From positions 17,174,001 to 17,238,000 of the forward strand of contig NW_027478162.1 of assembly GCF_051020975.1 (NCBI RefSeq): a stretch of DNA of 64,000 nucleotides. The letters run 5' to 3'. Of this stretch, positions 34,833 to 48,025 are shown piece after piece. The stretch comes from Osmia lignaria lignaria. Lineage: Eukaryota; Arthropoda; Insecta; Hymenoptera; Megachilidae. The position numbers and the translations under genes were made by a program. How positions within the stretch are numbered: position 1 is the first letter of the stretch; every line of letters starts with the position of its first letter. A model generated the notes under the pieces. That model did not search any database and was not told the DNA's origin. It worked only from the letters and a program-made list of their open reading frames with translations.

Positions 34833-37800
34833 TCAGAAGCGTAGTTTTCGAGATATATCGAGATATTTAAAAGTTCCGAAGCCGCACCAACATAATAGAG
34901 ATACAGAAACACCGTGGCCCCTTTCTTTGAGATAACCCTGCACTAGTGCGAGCCGCAAATGCCACTTCCAGCTTAGCTGTGCAGAAGAAGAACAACAAGA
35001 AGAAATACCTCGAAATATGTCCGTCAGGCCCCTTCCCTTGAGATAAATCTGCAAATATCTCGGAAACGAAGCGAGCTATGGCAAAATGTTAAGAGACCTT
35101 TTTTGTAGAGAATTAAGTTTCCTACTTTTTATGCTCTATAATATTTTTTGATCAGATGCGTAGTTCTCGAGATATATCAAGATATTTAAAAGTTCCGAAG
35201 CCGCACCAACATAATAGAGATACAGAAACACCGTGGCCCCTTTCTTTGAGATAACTCTGCACTATTGCGAGCTGCAAATGCCACTTCCAGCTTAGCTGTG
35301 CAGAGGAAGAACAACAAGAAGAAGAAATATCTCGAAATATGTCCGTCAGGCCCCTTCCCTTGAGATATATCTGCAAATATCTCGAAAACGAAGCGAGCTA
35401 TGGCAAAATGTTAAGAGACCTTTTTTGTAGAGAATTATGTTTCCTACAATTTATGTTCTATGATATTTTTTGATCAGAAGCGTAGTTTTCGAGATATATC
35501 GAGATATTTAAAAGTTCCGAAGCCGCACCAACATAATAGAGATACAGAAACACCGTGGCCCCTTTCTTTGAGATAACTCTGCACCAGTGCGAGCCGCAAA
35601 TGCCACTTCCAGTTTAGCTGTGCAGAAGAAGAACAACAAGAAGAAGAAATATCTCGAAATATGTCCGTTAGGCCCCTTCCCTTGAGATAAATCTGCAAAT
35701 ATCTCGGAAACGAAGCGAGCTATGGCAAAATGTTAAGAGACCTTTTTTGTAGAGAATTAAGTTTCCTACTTTTTATGTTCTATGATATTTTTTGATCAGA
35801 TGCGTAGTTCTCGTGATATATCAAGATATTTAAAAGTTCCGAAGCCGCACCAACATAATAGAGATACAGAAACACCGTGGCCCCTTTCTTTGAGATAACT
35901 CTGCACTATTGCGAGCTGCAAATGCCACTTCCAGCTTAGCTGTGCAGAAGAAGAACAACAGGAAAAAGAAATATCTCGAAATATGTCCGTCAGGCCCCTT
36001 ACCTTGAGATAAATCTGCAAATATCTCGGAAACGAAGCGAGCTATGGCAAAATGTTAAGAGACCTTTTTTGTAGAGAATTAAGTTTTCTACTTTTTATGT
36101 TCCATGATATTTTTTGATCAGATGCGTAGTTCTCGAGATATATCAAGATATTTAAAAGTTCCGAAGCTGCACCAACATAATAGAGATACAGAAACACCGT
36201 GGCCCCTTTCTTTGAGATAATTCTGCACTAGTGCGAGCCGCAAATGCCACTTCCAGCTTAGCTGTGCAGAAGAAGAACAACAAGAAGAAGAAATATCTCG
36301 AAATATGTCCGTCAGGCCCCTTCCCTTGAGATAAATCTGCAAATATCTCGGAAACGATGCGAGCTATGGCAAAATGTTAAGAGCCCTTTTTTGTAGAGAA
36401 TTAAGTTTCCTACTTTTTATCTTCTATGATATTTTTTGATCAGATGCGTAGTTCTCGAGATATATCAAGATATTTAAAAGTTCCGAAGCCGCACCAACAT
36501 AATAGAGATACAGAAACACCGTGCCCCCTTTCTTTGAGATAACTCTGCACTATTGCGAGCTGCAAATGCCACTTCCAGCTTAGCTGTGCAGAAGAAGAAC
36601 AACAGGAAAAAGAAATATCTCGAAATATGTCCGTCAGGCCCCTTACCTTGAGATAAATCTGCAAATATCTCGGAAACGAAGCGAGCTATGGCAAAATGTT
36701 AAGAGACCTTTTTTGTAGAGAATTAAGTTTTCTACTTTTTATGTTCCATGATATTTTTTGATCAGATGCGTAGTTCTCGAGATATATCAAGATATTTAAA
36801 AGTTCCGAAGCTGCACCAACATAATAGAGATACAGAAACACCGTGGCCCCTTTCTTTGAGATAATTCTGCACTAGTGCGAGCCGCAAATGCCACTTCCAG
36901 CTTAGCTGTGCAGAAGAAGAACAACAAGAAGAAGAAATATCTCGAAATATGTCCGTCAGGCCCCTTCCCTTGAGATAAATCTGCAAATATCGCGGAAACG
37001 ATGCGAGCTATGGCAAAATGTTAAGAGCCCTTTTTTGTAGAGAATTAAGTTTCCTACTTTTTATCTTCTATGATATTTTTTGATCAGATGCGTAGTTCTC
37101 GAGATATATCAAGATATTTAAAAGTTCCGAAGCCGCACCAACATAATAGAGATACAGTAACACCGTGGCCCCTCTCTTTGAGATAACTCTGCACTATTGC
37201 GAGCTGGAAATGCCACTTCCAGTTTAGCTGTGCAGAAGAAGAACAACAAGAAGAAGAAATATCTCGAAATATGTCCGTTAGGCCCCTTCCCTTGAGATAA
37301 ATCTGCAAATATCTCGGAAACGAAGCGAGCTATGGCAAAATGTTAAGAGACCTTTTTTGTAGAGAATTAAGTTTCCTACTTTTTATGTTCTATGATATTT
37401 TTTGATCAGATGCGTAGTTCTCGAGATATATCAAGATATTTAAAAGTTCCGAAGCCGCACCAACATAATAGAGATACAGAAAAACCGTGGCCCCTTTCTT
37501 TGAGATAACTCTGCACTATTGCGAGCTGCAAATGCCACTTCCAGCTTAGCTGCGCAGAGGTAGAACAACAAGAAGAAGAAATATCTCGAAATATGTCCGT
37601 CAGGCCAGTTCCTTTGAGCTGAATCTGCAAATATCTCGGAAACGAAGCGAGCTATGGCAAAATGTTGAGAGACCTTTTTTGTAGAGAATTACGTTTCCTA
37701 CAATTTATGTTCTATGATATTTTTTGATCAGAAGCGTAGTTTTCGAGATATATCGAGATATTTAAAAGTTCCGAAGCCGCACCAACATAATAGAGATACA

Positions 37801-39520
37801 GAAACACCGTGGCCCCTTTCTTTGAGATAACTCTGCACTAGTGCGAGCCGCAAATGCCACTTCCAGTTTAGCTGTGCAGAAGAAGAACAACAAGAAGAAG
37901 AAATATCTCGAAATATGTCCGTTAGGCCCCTTCCCTTGAGATAAATCTGCAAATATCTCGGAAACGAAGCGAGCTATGGCAAAATGTTAAGAGACCTTTT
38001 TTGTAGAGAATTAAGTTTCCTACTTTTTATGTTCTATGATATTTTTTGATCAGATGCGTAGTTCTCGTGATATATCAAGATATTTAAAAGTTCCGAAGCC
38101 GCACCAACATAATAGAGATACAGAAACACCGTGGCCCCTTTCTTTGAGATAACTCTGCACTATTGCGAGCTGCAAATGCCACTTCCAGCTTAGCTGTGCA
38201 GAAGAAGAACAACAGGAAAAAGAAATATCTCGAAATATGTCCGTCAGGCCCCTTACCTTGTGATAAATCTGCAAATATCTCGGAAACGAAGCGAGCTATG
38301 GCAAAATCTTAAGAGACCTTTTTTGTAGAGAATTAAGTTTTCTACTTTTTATGTTCCATGATATTTTTTGATCAGATGCGTAGTTCTCGAGATATATCAA
38401 GATATTTAAAAGTTCCGAAGCCGCACCAACATAATAGAGATACAGAAACACCGTGGCCCCTCTCTTTGAGATAACTCTGCACTATTGCGAGCTGGAAATG
38501 CCACTTCCAGTTTAGCTGTGCAGAAGAAGAACAACAAGAAGAAGAAATATCTCGAAATATGTCCGTTAGGCCCCTTCCCTTGAGATAAATCTGCAAATAT
38601 CTCGGAAACGAAGCGAGCTATGGCAAAATGTTAAGAGACCTTTTTTGTAGAGAATTAAGTTTCCTACTTTTTATGTTCTATGATATTTTTTGATCAGATG
38701 CGTAGTTCTCGAGATATATCAAGATATTTAAAAGTTCCGAAGCCGCACCAACATAATAGAGATACAGAAAAACCGTGGCCCCTTTCTTTGAGATAACTCT
38801 GCACTATTGCGAGCTGCAAATGCCACTTCCAGCTTAGCTGTGCAGAGGTAGAACAACAAGAAGAAGAAATATCTCGAAATATGTCCGTCAGGCCAGTTCC
38901 TTTGAGCTGAATCTGCAAATATCTCGGAAACGAAGCGAGCTATGGCAAAATGTTGAGAGACGTTTTTTGTAGAGAATTATGTTTCCTACAATTTATGTTC
39001 TACGATATTTTTTGATCAGAAGCGTAGTTTTCGAGATATATCGAGATATTTAAAAGTTCCGAAGCCGCACCAACATAATAGAGATACAGAAACACCGTGG
39101 CCCCTTTCTTTGAGATAAGTCTGCACTAGTGCGAGCCGCAAATGCCACTTCCAGCTTAGCTGTGCAGAAGAAGGAAAACAAGAAGAAGAAATATCTCGAA
39201 ATATGTCCGTCAGGCCCCTTCGCTTGAGATAAATCTGCAAATATCTCGGAAACGAAGCGAGCTATGGCAAAATGTTAACAGCCCTTTTTTGTAGAAAATG
39301 AAGTTTCCTACTTTTTATCTTCTATGATATTTTTTGATCAGATGCGTAGTTCTCGAGATATATCAAGACATTTAAAAGTTCCGAAGCCGCACCAACATAA
39401 TAGAGATACAGAAACACCGTGGCCCCTCTCTTTGAGATAACTCTGCACTATTGCGAGCTGGAAATGCCACTTCCAGTTTAGCTGTGCAGAAGAAGAACAA
39501 CAAGAAGAAGAAATATCTCG
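34833..39520. repeat. Macro-duplication 2, second copy
   Basis: This segment begins at the 319-bp monomer with aaccctgcac and aatacctcg and follows the order of 26470-31500. It differs in having two tandem pairs of the ccccttacc and gaagctgcacc monomers (35796-37083). The monomer at 38050 joins ctcgtgatat to ccccttaccttgtgat, with the preceding gccagttcc-tail block at 37406. The pair at 38694 and 39016 matches 30653 and 30975. The match is lost in the second half of the monomer at 39338. The limit is approximate. Confidence 0.84.
35796..37083. repeat. Dimeric higher-order repeat, 644 bp x 2
   Basis: Units at 35796 and 36440 each contain a monomer with caggaaaaag and ccccttaccttgag, then one with gaagctgcacc, gataattctgc and ggaaacgatgcg. 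The second monomer of unit 2 has aatatcgcgg, as at about 28306 in the first macro copy, while unit 1 has aatatctcgg, as at about 29922. Both sub-variants are thus preserved across the larger duplication. Confidence 0.88.
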
Positions 39521-42500
39521 AAATATGTCCGTTAGGCCCCTTCCCTTGAGATAAATCTGCAAATATCTCGGAAACGAAGCGAGCTATGGCAAAATGTTAA
39601 GAGACCTTTTTTGTAGAGAATTAAGTTTCCTACAATTTATGTTCTATGATGTTTTTTGATCAGAAGCGTAGTTTTCGAGATATATCGAGATATTTAAAAG
39701 TTCCGAAGCCGCACCAACATAATAGAGATACAGAAACACCGTGGCCCCTTTCTTTGAGATAACTCTGCACTAGTGCGAGCCGCAAATGCCACTTCCAGCT
39801 TAGCTGTGCAGAAGAAGAACAACAAGAAGAAGAAATATCTCGAAATATGTCCGTCAGGCCCCTTCCCTTGAGATAAATCTGCAAATATCTCGGAAACGAA
39901 GCGAGCTATGGCAAAATGTTAAGAGACCTTTTTTGTAGAGAATTAAGTTTAATACTTTTTATGGTCTATGATATTTTTTGATCAGAAGCGTAGTTCTCGA
40001 GATATATCAAGATATTTAAAAGTTCCGAAGCCGCACCAACATAATAGAGATACAGAAACACCGTGGCCCCCTTCTTTGAGATAACTCTGCACTATTGCGA
40101 GCTGCAAATGCCACTTCCAGCTTAGCTGTGCAGAAGAAGAACAACAAGAAGAAGAAATATCTCGAAATATGTCCGTCAGGCCCCTTCCCTTGAGATATAT
40201 CTGCAAATATCTCGGAAACGAAGCGAGCTATGGCAAAATGTTAAGAGACCTTTTTTGTAGAGAATTATGTTTCCTACTTTTTATGTTCTATGATATTTTT
40301 TGATCAGATGCGTAGTTCTCGAGATATATCAAGATATTTAAAAGTTCCGAAGCCGCACCAACATAATAGAGATACAGAAACACCGTGGCCCCTTTCTTTG
40401 AGATAACTCTGCACTATTGCGAGCTGCAAATGCCACTTCCAGCTTAGCTGTGCAGAAGAAGAACAACAAGAAGAAGAAATATCTCGAAATATGTCCGTTA
40501 GGCCAGTTCCTTTGAGCTGAATCTGCAAATATCTCGGAAACGAAGCGAGCTATGGCAAAATGTTGAGAGACGTTATTTGTAGAGAATTATGTTTCCTACA
40601 ATTTATGTTCTACGATATTTTTTGATCAGAAGCGTAGTTTTCGAGATATATCGAGATATTTAAAAGTTCCGAAGCCGCACCAACATAATAGAGATACAGA
40701 AACACCGTGGCCCCTTTCTTTGAGATAAGTCTGCACTAGTGCGAGCCGCAAATGCCACTTCCAGCTTAGCTGTGCAGAAGAAGAAAAACAAGAAGAAGAA
40801 ATATCTCGAAATATGTCCGTCAGGCCCCTTCGCTTGAGATAAATCTGCAAATATCTCGGAAACGAAGCGAGCTATGGCAAAATATTAAGAGACCTTTTTT
40901 GTAGAGAATTATGTTTCCTTCAATTTATGTTCTATGATATTTTTTGATCAGAAGCGTAGTTTTCGAGATATATCGAGATATTTAAAAGTTCCGAAGCCGC
41001 ACCAACATAATAGAGATACAGAAACACCGTGGCCCCTTTCTTTGAGATAACTCTGCACTAGTGCGAGCCGCAAATGCCACTTCCAGCTTAGCTGTGCAGA
41101 AGAAGAACAACAAGAAGAAGAAATATCTCGAAATATGTCCGTCAGGCCACTTCCCTTGAGATAAATCTGCAAATATCTCGGAAACGAAGCGAGCTATGGC
41201 AAAATGTTAAGAGACCTTTCTTGTAGAGAATTAAGTTTAATACTTTTTATGGTCTATGATATTTTTTGATCAGAAGCGTAGTTCTCGAGATATATCAAGA
41301 TATTTAAAAGTTCCGAAGCCGCACCATCATAATAGAGATACAGAAACACCGTGGCCCCTTTCTTTGAGATAACTCTGCACTAGTGCGAGCCGCAAATGCC
41401 ACTTCCAGCTTAGCTGTGCAGAAGAAGAACAACAAGAAGAAATATCTCGAAATATGTCCGTTAGGCCCCTTCCCTTGAGATAAATCTGCAAATATCTCGG
41501 AAACAAAGCGAGCTATGGCAAAATGTTAAGAGACCTTTTTTGTAGAGAATTATGTTTCCTACTTTTTATGTTCTATGATATTTTTTGATCAGATGCGTAG
41601 TTCTCGAGATATATCAAGATATTTAAAAGTTCCGAAGCCGCACCAACATAATAGAGATACAGAAACACCGTGGCCCCTTTCTTTGAGATAACTCTGCACT
41701 ATTGCGAGCTGCAAATGCCACTTCCAGCTTAGCTGTGCAGAAGAAGAACAACAAGAAGAAGAAATATCTCGAAATATGTCCGTTAGGCCCCTTCCCTTGA
41801 GATAAATCTGCAAATATCTCGGAAACGAAGCGAGCTATGGCAAAATGTTAAGAGACCTTTTTTGTAGAGAATTAAGTTTCCTACTTTTTATGTTCTATGA
41901 TATTTTTTGATCAGATGCGTAGTTCTCGAGATATATCAAGATATTTAAAAGTTCCGAAGCCGCACCAACATAATAGAGATACAGAAAAACCGTGGCCCCT
42001 TTCTTTGAGATAACTCTGCACTATTGCGAGCTGCAAATGCCACTTCCAGCTTAGCTGTGCAGAGGTAGAACAACAAGAAGAAGAAATATCTCGAAATATG
42101 TCCGTCAGGCCAGTTCCTTTGAGCTGAATCTGCAAATATCTCGGAAACGAAGCGAGCTATGGCAAAATGTTGAGAGACGTTTTTTGTAGAGAATTATGTT
42201 TCCTACAATTTATGTTCTACGATATTTTTTGATCAGAAGCGTAGTTTTCGAGATATATCGAGATATTTAAAAGTTCCGAAGCCGCACCAACATAATAGAG
42301 GTACAGAAACACCGTGGCCCCTTTCTTTGAGATAAGTCTGCACTAGTGCGAGCCGCAAATGCCACTTCCAGCTTAGCTGTGCAGAAGAAGAACAACAAGA
42401 AGAAGAAATATCTCGAAATATGTCCGTCAGGCCCCTTCCCTTGAGATATATCTGCAAATATCTCGGAAACGAAGCGAGCTATGGCAAAATGTTAAGAGAC

Positions 42501-43520
42501 CTTTTTTGTAGAGAATTATGTTTCCTACTTTTTATGTTCTATGATATTTTTTGATCAGATGCGTAGTTCTCGAGATATATCAAGATATTTAAAAGTTCCG
42601 AAGCCGCACCAACATAATAGAGATACAGAAACACCGTGGCCCCTTTCTTTGAGATAACTCTGCACTATTGCGAGCTGCAAATGCCACTTCCAGCTTAGCT
42701 GTGCAGAAGAAGAACAACAAGAAGAAGAAATATCTCGAAATATGTCCGTCAGGCCCCTTCCCTTGAGATATATCTGCAAATATCTCGGAAACCAAGCGAG
42801 CTATGGCAAAATGTTAAGAGACCTTTTTTGTAGAGAATTATGTTTCCTACAATTTATGTTCCATAATATTTTTTGATCAGAAGCGTAGTTTTCGAGATAT
42901 ATCGAGATATTTAAAAGTTCCGAAGCCGCACCAACATAATAGAGATACAGAAACACCGTGGCCCCTTTCTTTGAGATAACTCTGCACTATTGCGAGCTGC
43001 AAATGCCACTTCCAGCTTAGCTGTGCAGAAGAAGAACAACAAGAAGAAGAAATATCTCGAAATATGTCCGTCAGGCCCCTTCCCTTGAGATAAATCTGCA
43101 AATATCTCGGAAACGAAGCGAGCTATGGCAAAATGTTAAGAGCCCTTTTTTGTAGAAAATCAAGTTTCCTACTTTTTATCTTCTATGATATTTTTTGATC
43201 AGATGCGTAGTTCTCGAGATATATCAAGACATTTAAAAGTTCCGAAGCCGCACCAACATAATAGAGATACAGAAACACCGTGGCCCCTCTCCTTGAGATA
43301 ACTCTGCACTATTGCTAGCTGGAAATGCCACTTCCAGTTTAGCTGTGCAGAAGAAGAACAACAAGAAGAAGAAATATCTCGAAATATGTCCGTTAGGCCC
43401 CTTCCCTTGAGATAAATCTGCAAATATCTCGGAAACGAAGCGAGCTATGGCAAAATGTTAAGAGACCTTTTTTGTAGAGAATTAAGTTTCCTACTTTTTA
43501 TGTTCTATAATATTTTTTGA
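39521..43520. repeat. Mixed monomers related to the 25.8-34.5 kb region
   Basis: Twelve monomers follow without a regular HOR period. Recognisable types are the gccagttcc tail at 40304 and 41911, the ccccttcgcttgag type at 40626, a 319-bp accatcata monomer at 41270, and a ggaaaccaagcg monomer at 42555 followed by one preceded by gttccataatat at 42877, as near 33223-33545. The monomer at 43199 has tctccttgag and ttgctagctgg. The types match the neighbouring macro-duplications but their order is shuffled. Confidence 0.8.
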
Positions 43521-45128
43521 TCAGATGCGTAGTTCTCGAGATATATCAAGATATTTAAAAGTTCCGAAGCCGCACCAACATAATAGAGATACAGAAACAC
43601 CGTGGCCCCTTTCTTTGAGATAACTCTGCACTATTGCGAGCTGCAAATGCCACTTCCAGCTTAGCTGTGCAGAAAAAGAACAACAAGAAGAAGAAATATC
43701 TCGAAATATGTCCGTCAGGCCCCTTCCCTTGAGATATATCTGCAAATATCTCGGAAACGAAGCGAGCTATGGCAAAATGTTAACAGACTTTTTTGTAGAG
43801 AAATATGTTTCCTACAATTTATGTTCTATGATATTTTTTGATCAGAAGCGTAGTTTTCGAGATATATCGAGATATTTAAAAGTTCCGAGCCGCACCAACA
43901 TAATAGAGATACAGAAACACCGTGGCCCCTTTCTTCGAGATAACTCTGCACTAGTGCGAGCCGCAAATGCCACTTCCAGCTTAGCTGTGCAGAAGAAGAA
44001 CAACAAGAAGAAGAAATATCTCGAAATATGTCCGTTAGGCCCCTTCCCTTGAGATAAATGTGCAAATATCTCGGAAACGAAGCGAGCTATGGCAAAATGT
44101 TCAGAGACCTTTTTTGTAGAGAATTAAGTTTCCTACTATTTATGTTCGATGATATTTTTTGATCAGATGCGTAGTTCTCGAGATATATCAAGACATTTAA
44201 AAGTTCCGAAGCCGCACCAACATAATAGAGATACAGAAACACCGTGGCCCCTCTCTTTGAGATAACTCTGCACTATTGCGAGCTGGAAATGCCACTTCCA
44301 GTTTAGCTGTGCAGAAGAAGAACAACAAGAAGAAGAAATATCTCGAAATATGTCCGTTAGGCCCCTTCCCTTGAGATAAATCTGCAAATATCTCGGAAAC
44401 GAAGCGAGCTATGGCAAAATCTTAAGAGACCTTTTTTGTAGAGAATTAAGTTTCCTACTTTTTATGTTCTATAATATTTTTTGATCAGATGCGTAGTTCT
44501 CGAGATATATCAAGATATTTAAAAGTTCCGAAGCCGCACCAACATAATAGAGATACAGAAACACCGTGGCCCCTTTCTTTGAGATAACTCTGCACTATTG
44601 CGAGCTGCAAATGCCACTTCCAGCTTAGCTGTGCAGAAGAAGAACAACAAGAAGAAGAAATATCTCGGAATATGTCCGTTAGGCCCCTTCCCTTGAGATA
44701 AATGTGCAAATATCTCGGAAACGAAGCGAGCTATGGCAAAATGTTAAGAGACCTTTTTTGTAGAAAATCAAGTTTCCTACTTTTTATCTTCTATGATATT
44801 TTTTGATCAGAAGCGTAGTTCTCGAGATATATCAAGACATTTAAAAGTTCCGAAGCCGCACCAACATAATAGAGATACAGAAACACCGTGGCCCCTCTCT
44901 TTGAGATAACTCTGCACTATTGCGAGCTGGAAATGCCACTTCCAGTTTAGCTGTGCAGAAGAAGAACAACAAGAAGAAGAAATATCTCGAAATATGTCCG
45001 TTAGGCCCCTTCCCTTGAGATAAATCTGCAAATATCTCGGAAACGAAGCGAGCTATGGCAAAATGTTAAGAGACCTTTTTTGTAGAGAATTAAGTTTCCT
45101 ACTTTTTATGTTGTATAATATTTTTTGA
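43521..45128. repeat. Five-monomer repeat (1,608 bp), first copy
   Basis: The first three monomers (43521, 43842, 44163) recur at 45129, 45450 and 45772, an offset of 1,608 bp. Both copies share a one-base deletion in taacagactttttt with gagaaatatg (about 43785 and 45393) and the tail gataaatgtgc. Only the first copy has a second one-base deletion, ttccgagccgc at about 43889, which disrupts the minus-strand frame. Confidence 0.87.
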
Positions 45129-46736
45129 TCAGATGCGTAGTTCTCGAGATATATCAAGATATTTAAAAGTTCCGAAGCCGCACCAACATAATAGAGATAC
45201 AGAAACACCGTGGCCCCTTTCTTTGAGATAACTCTGCACTATTGCGAGCTGCAAATGCCACTTCCAGCTTAGCTGTGCAGAAGAAGAACAACAAGAAGAA
45301 GAAATATCTCGAAATATGTCCGTCAGGCCCCTTCCCTTGAGATATATCTGCAAATATCTCGGAAACGAAGCGAGCTATGGCAAAATGTTAACAGACTTTT
45401 TTGTAGAGAAATATGTTTCCTACAATTTATGTTCTATGATATTTTTTGATCAGAAGCGTAGTTTTCGAGATATATCGAGATATTTAAAAGTTCCGAAGCC
45501 GCACCAACATAATAGAGATACAGAAACACCGTGGCCCCTTTCTTTGAGATAACTCTGCACTAGTGCGAGCCGCAAATGCCACTTCCAGCTTAGCTGTGCA
45601 GAAGAAGAACAACAAGAAGAAGAAATATCTCGAAATATGTCCGTTAGGCCCCTTCCCTTGAGATAAATGTGCAAATATCTCGGAAACGAAGCGAGCTATG
45701 GCAAAATGTTGAGAGACCTTTTTTGTAGAGAATTAAGTTTCCTACTATTTATGTTCGATGATATTTTTTGATCAGATGCGTAGTTCTCGAGATATATCAA
45801 GACATTTAAAAGTTCCGAAGCCGCACCAACATAATAGAGATACAGAAACACCGTGGCCCCTCTCTTTGAGATAACTCTGCACTATTGCGAGCTGGAAATG
45901 CCACTTCCAGTTTAGCTGTGCAGAAGAAGAACAACAAGAAGAAGAAATATCTCGAAATATGTCCGTTACGCCCCTTCCCTTGAGATAAATCTGCAAATAT
46001 CTCGGAAACGAAGCGAGCCATGGCAAAATCTTAAGAGACCTTTTTTGTAGAGAATTGAGTTTCCTACTTTTTATGTTCTATAATATTTTTTGATCAGATG
46101 CGTAGTTCTCGAGATATATCAAGATATTTAAAAGTTCCGAAGCCGCACCAACATAACAGAGATACAGAAACACCGTGGCCCCTTTCTTTGAGATAACTCT
46201 GCACTATTGCGAGCTGCAAATGCCACTTCCAGCTTAGCTGTGCAGAAGAAGAACAACAAGAAGAAGAGATATCTCGAAATATGTCCGTCAGGCCCCTTCC
46301 CTTGAGATATATCTGCAAATATCTCGGAAACGAAGCGAGCTATGGCAAAATGTTAAGAGACCTTTTTTGTAGAGAATTATGTTTCCTACTTTTTATGTTC
46401 TATGATATTTTTTGATCAGATGCGTAGTTCTCGAGATATATCAAGACATTTAAAAGTTCCGAAGCCGCACCAACATAATAGAGATACAGAAACACCGTGG
46501 CCCCTCTCTTTGAGATAACTCTGCACTATTGCGAGCTGGAAATGCTACTTCCAGTTTAGCTGTGCAGAGGAAGAACAACAAGAAGAAGAAATATCTCGAA
46601 ATATGTCCGTTAGGCCCCTTCCCTTGAGATAAATCTGCAAATATCTCGGAAACGAAGCGAGCTATGGCAAAATCTTAAGAGACCTTTTTTGTAGAGAATT
46701 AAGTTTCCTACTTTTTATGTTCTATAATATTTTTTG
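45129..46736. repeat. Five-monomer repeat, second copy (left three monomers match)
   Basis: This segment matches 43521-44484 closely and then diverges within the monomer at 46094, which ends in gaagaagagatatctcg and gatatatctgc. The monomer at 45772 adds a new tail, gttacgcccc with gagccatggc, which creates an NcoI-type palindrome and recurs at 46738 and 48026. The monomer at 46416 has a stop variant in the minus-strand frame. Confidence 0.84.
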
Positions 46737-46737
46737 A
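45772..46737. repeat. Three-monomer block repeated at 48026-48991
   Basis: The monomers at 45772 (gttacgcccc, gagccatggc), 46094 (gaattgagtttcc before it, cataacagag within it, gagatatctcg) and 46416 (agacatttaa, gctac, gaggaag) recur in the same order at 48026, 48348 and 48670, an offset of exactly 2,254 bp (seven monomers). Confidence 0.88.
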
Positions 46738-48025
46738 TCAGATGCGTAGTTCTCGAGATATATCAAGATATTTAAAAGTTCCGAAGCCGCACCAACATAA
46801 TAGAGATACAGAAACACCGTGGCCCCTTTCTTTGAGATAACTCTGCACCATTGCGAGCTGCAAATGCCACTTCCAGCTTAGCTGTGCAGAAGAAGAACAA
46901 CAAGAAGAAGAAATATCTCGAAATATGTCCGTTACGCCCCTTCCCTTGAGATAAATCTGCAAATATCTCGGAAACGAAGCGAGCCATGGCAAAATCTTAA
47001 GAGACCTTTTTTGTAGAGAATTAAGTTTCCTACTTTTTATGTTCTATAATATTTTTTGATCAGATGCGTAGTTCTCGAGATATATCAAGATATTTAAAAG
47101 TTCCGAAGCCGCACCAACATAACAGAGATACAGAAACACCGTGGCCCCTTTCTTTGAGATAACTCTGCACTATTGCGAGCTGCAAATGCCACTTCCAGCT
47201 TAGCTGTGCAGAAGAAGAACAACAAGAAGAAGAAATATCTCGAAATATGTCCGTTAGGCCCCTTCCCTTGAGATAAATGTGCAAATATCTCGGAAACGAA
47301 GCGAGCTATGGCAAAATGTTAAGAGACCTTTTTTGTAGAGAATTAAGTTTCCTACTATTTATGTTCTATGATATTTTTTGATCAGATGCGTAGTTCTCGA
47401 GATATATCAAGATATTTAAAAGTTCCGAAGCCGCACCAACATAATAGAGATACAGAAACACCCCGGCCCCTTTCTTTGAGATAACTCTGCACTATTGCGA
47501 GCTGCAAATGCCACTTCCAGCTTAGCTGTGCAGAAGAAGAACAACAAGAAGAAGAGATATCTCGAAATATGTCCGTCAGGCCCCTTCCCTTGAGATATAT
47601 CTGCAAATATCTCGGAAACGAAGCGAGCTATGGCAAAATGTTAAGAGACCTTTTTTGTAGAGAATTATGTTTCCTACTTTTTATGTTCTATGATATTTTT
47701 TGATCAGATGCGTAGTTCTCGAGATATATCAAGACATTTAAAAGTTCCGAAGCCGCACCAACATAATAGAGATACAGAAACACCGTGGCCCCTCTCTTTG
47801 AGATAACTCTGCACTATTGCGAGCTGGAAATGCTACTTCCAGTTTAGCTGTGCAGAGGAAGAACAACAAGAAGAAGAAATATCTCGAAATATGTCCGTTA
47901 GGCCCCTTCCCTTGAGATAAATGTGCAAATATCTCGGAAACGAAGCGAGCTATGGCAAAATGTTGAGAGACCTTTTTTGTAGAGAATTAAGTTTCCTACT
48001 ATTTATGTTCGATGATATTTTTTGA
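46738..48025. repeat. Four mixed monomers between the 2,254-bp repeats
   Basis: Monomers start at 46738, 47060, 47382 and 47704. The first combines caccattgcg with gttacgcccc and gagccatggc. The pair 47382-47704 is a further version of the 46094-46416 pair (gagatatctcg followed by the gctac monomer). The monomer at 47382 has a private accccggcccc. Confidence 0.84.

Noticed and set aside
43708..44052. Plus-strand frame of 114 codons, and a related one of 78 codons at 45316
   Set aside because: They arise from single-base deletions (taacagac and, for the longer one, ttccgagcc) that join frames across two monomers. There is no independent sign of coding.
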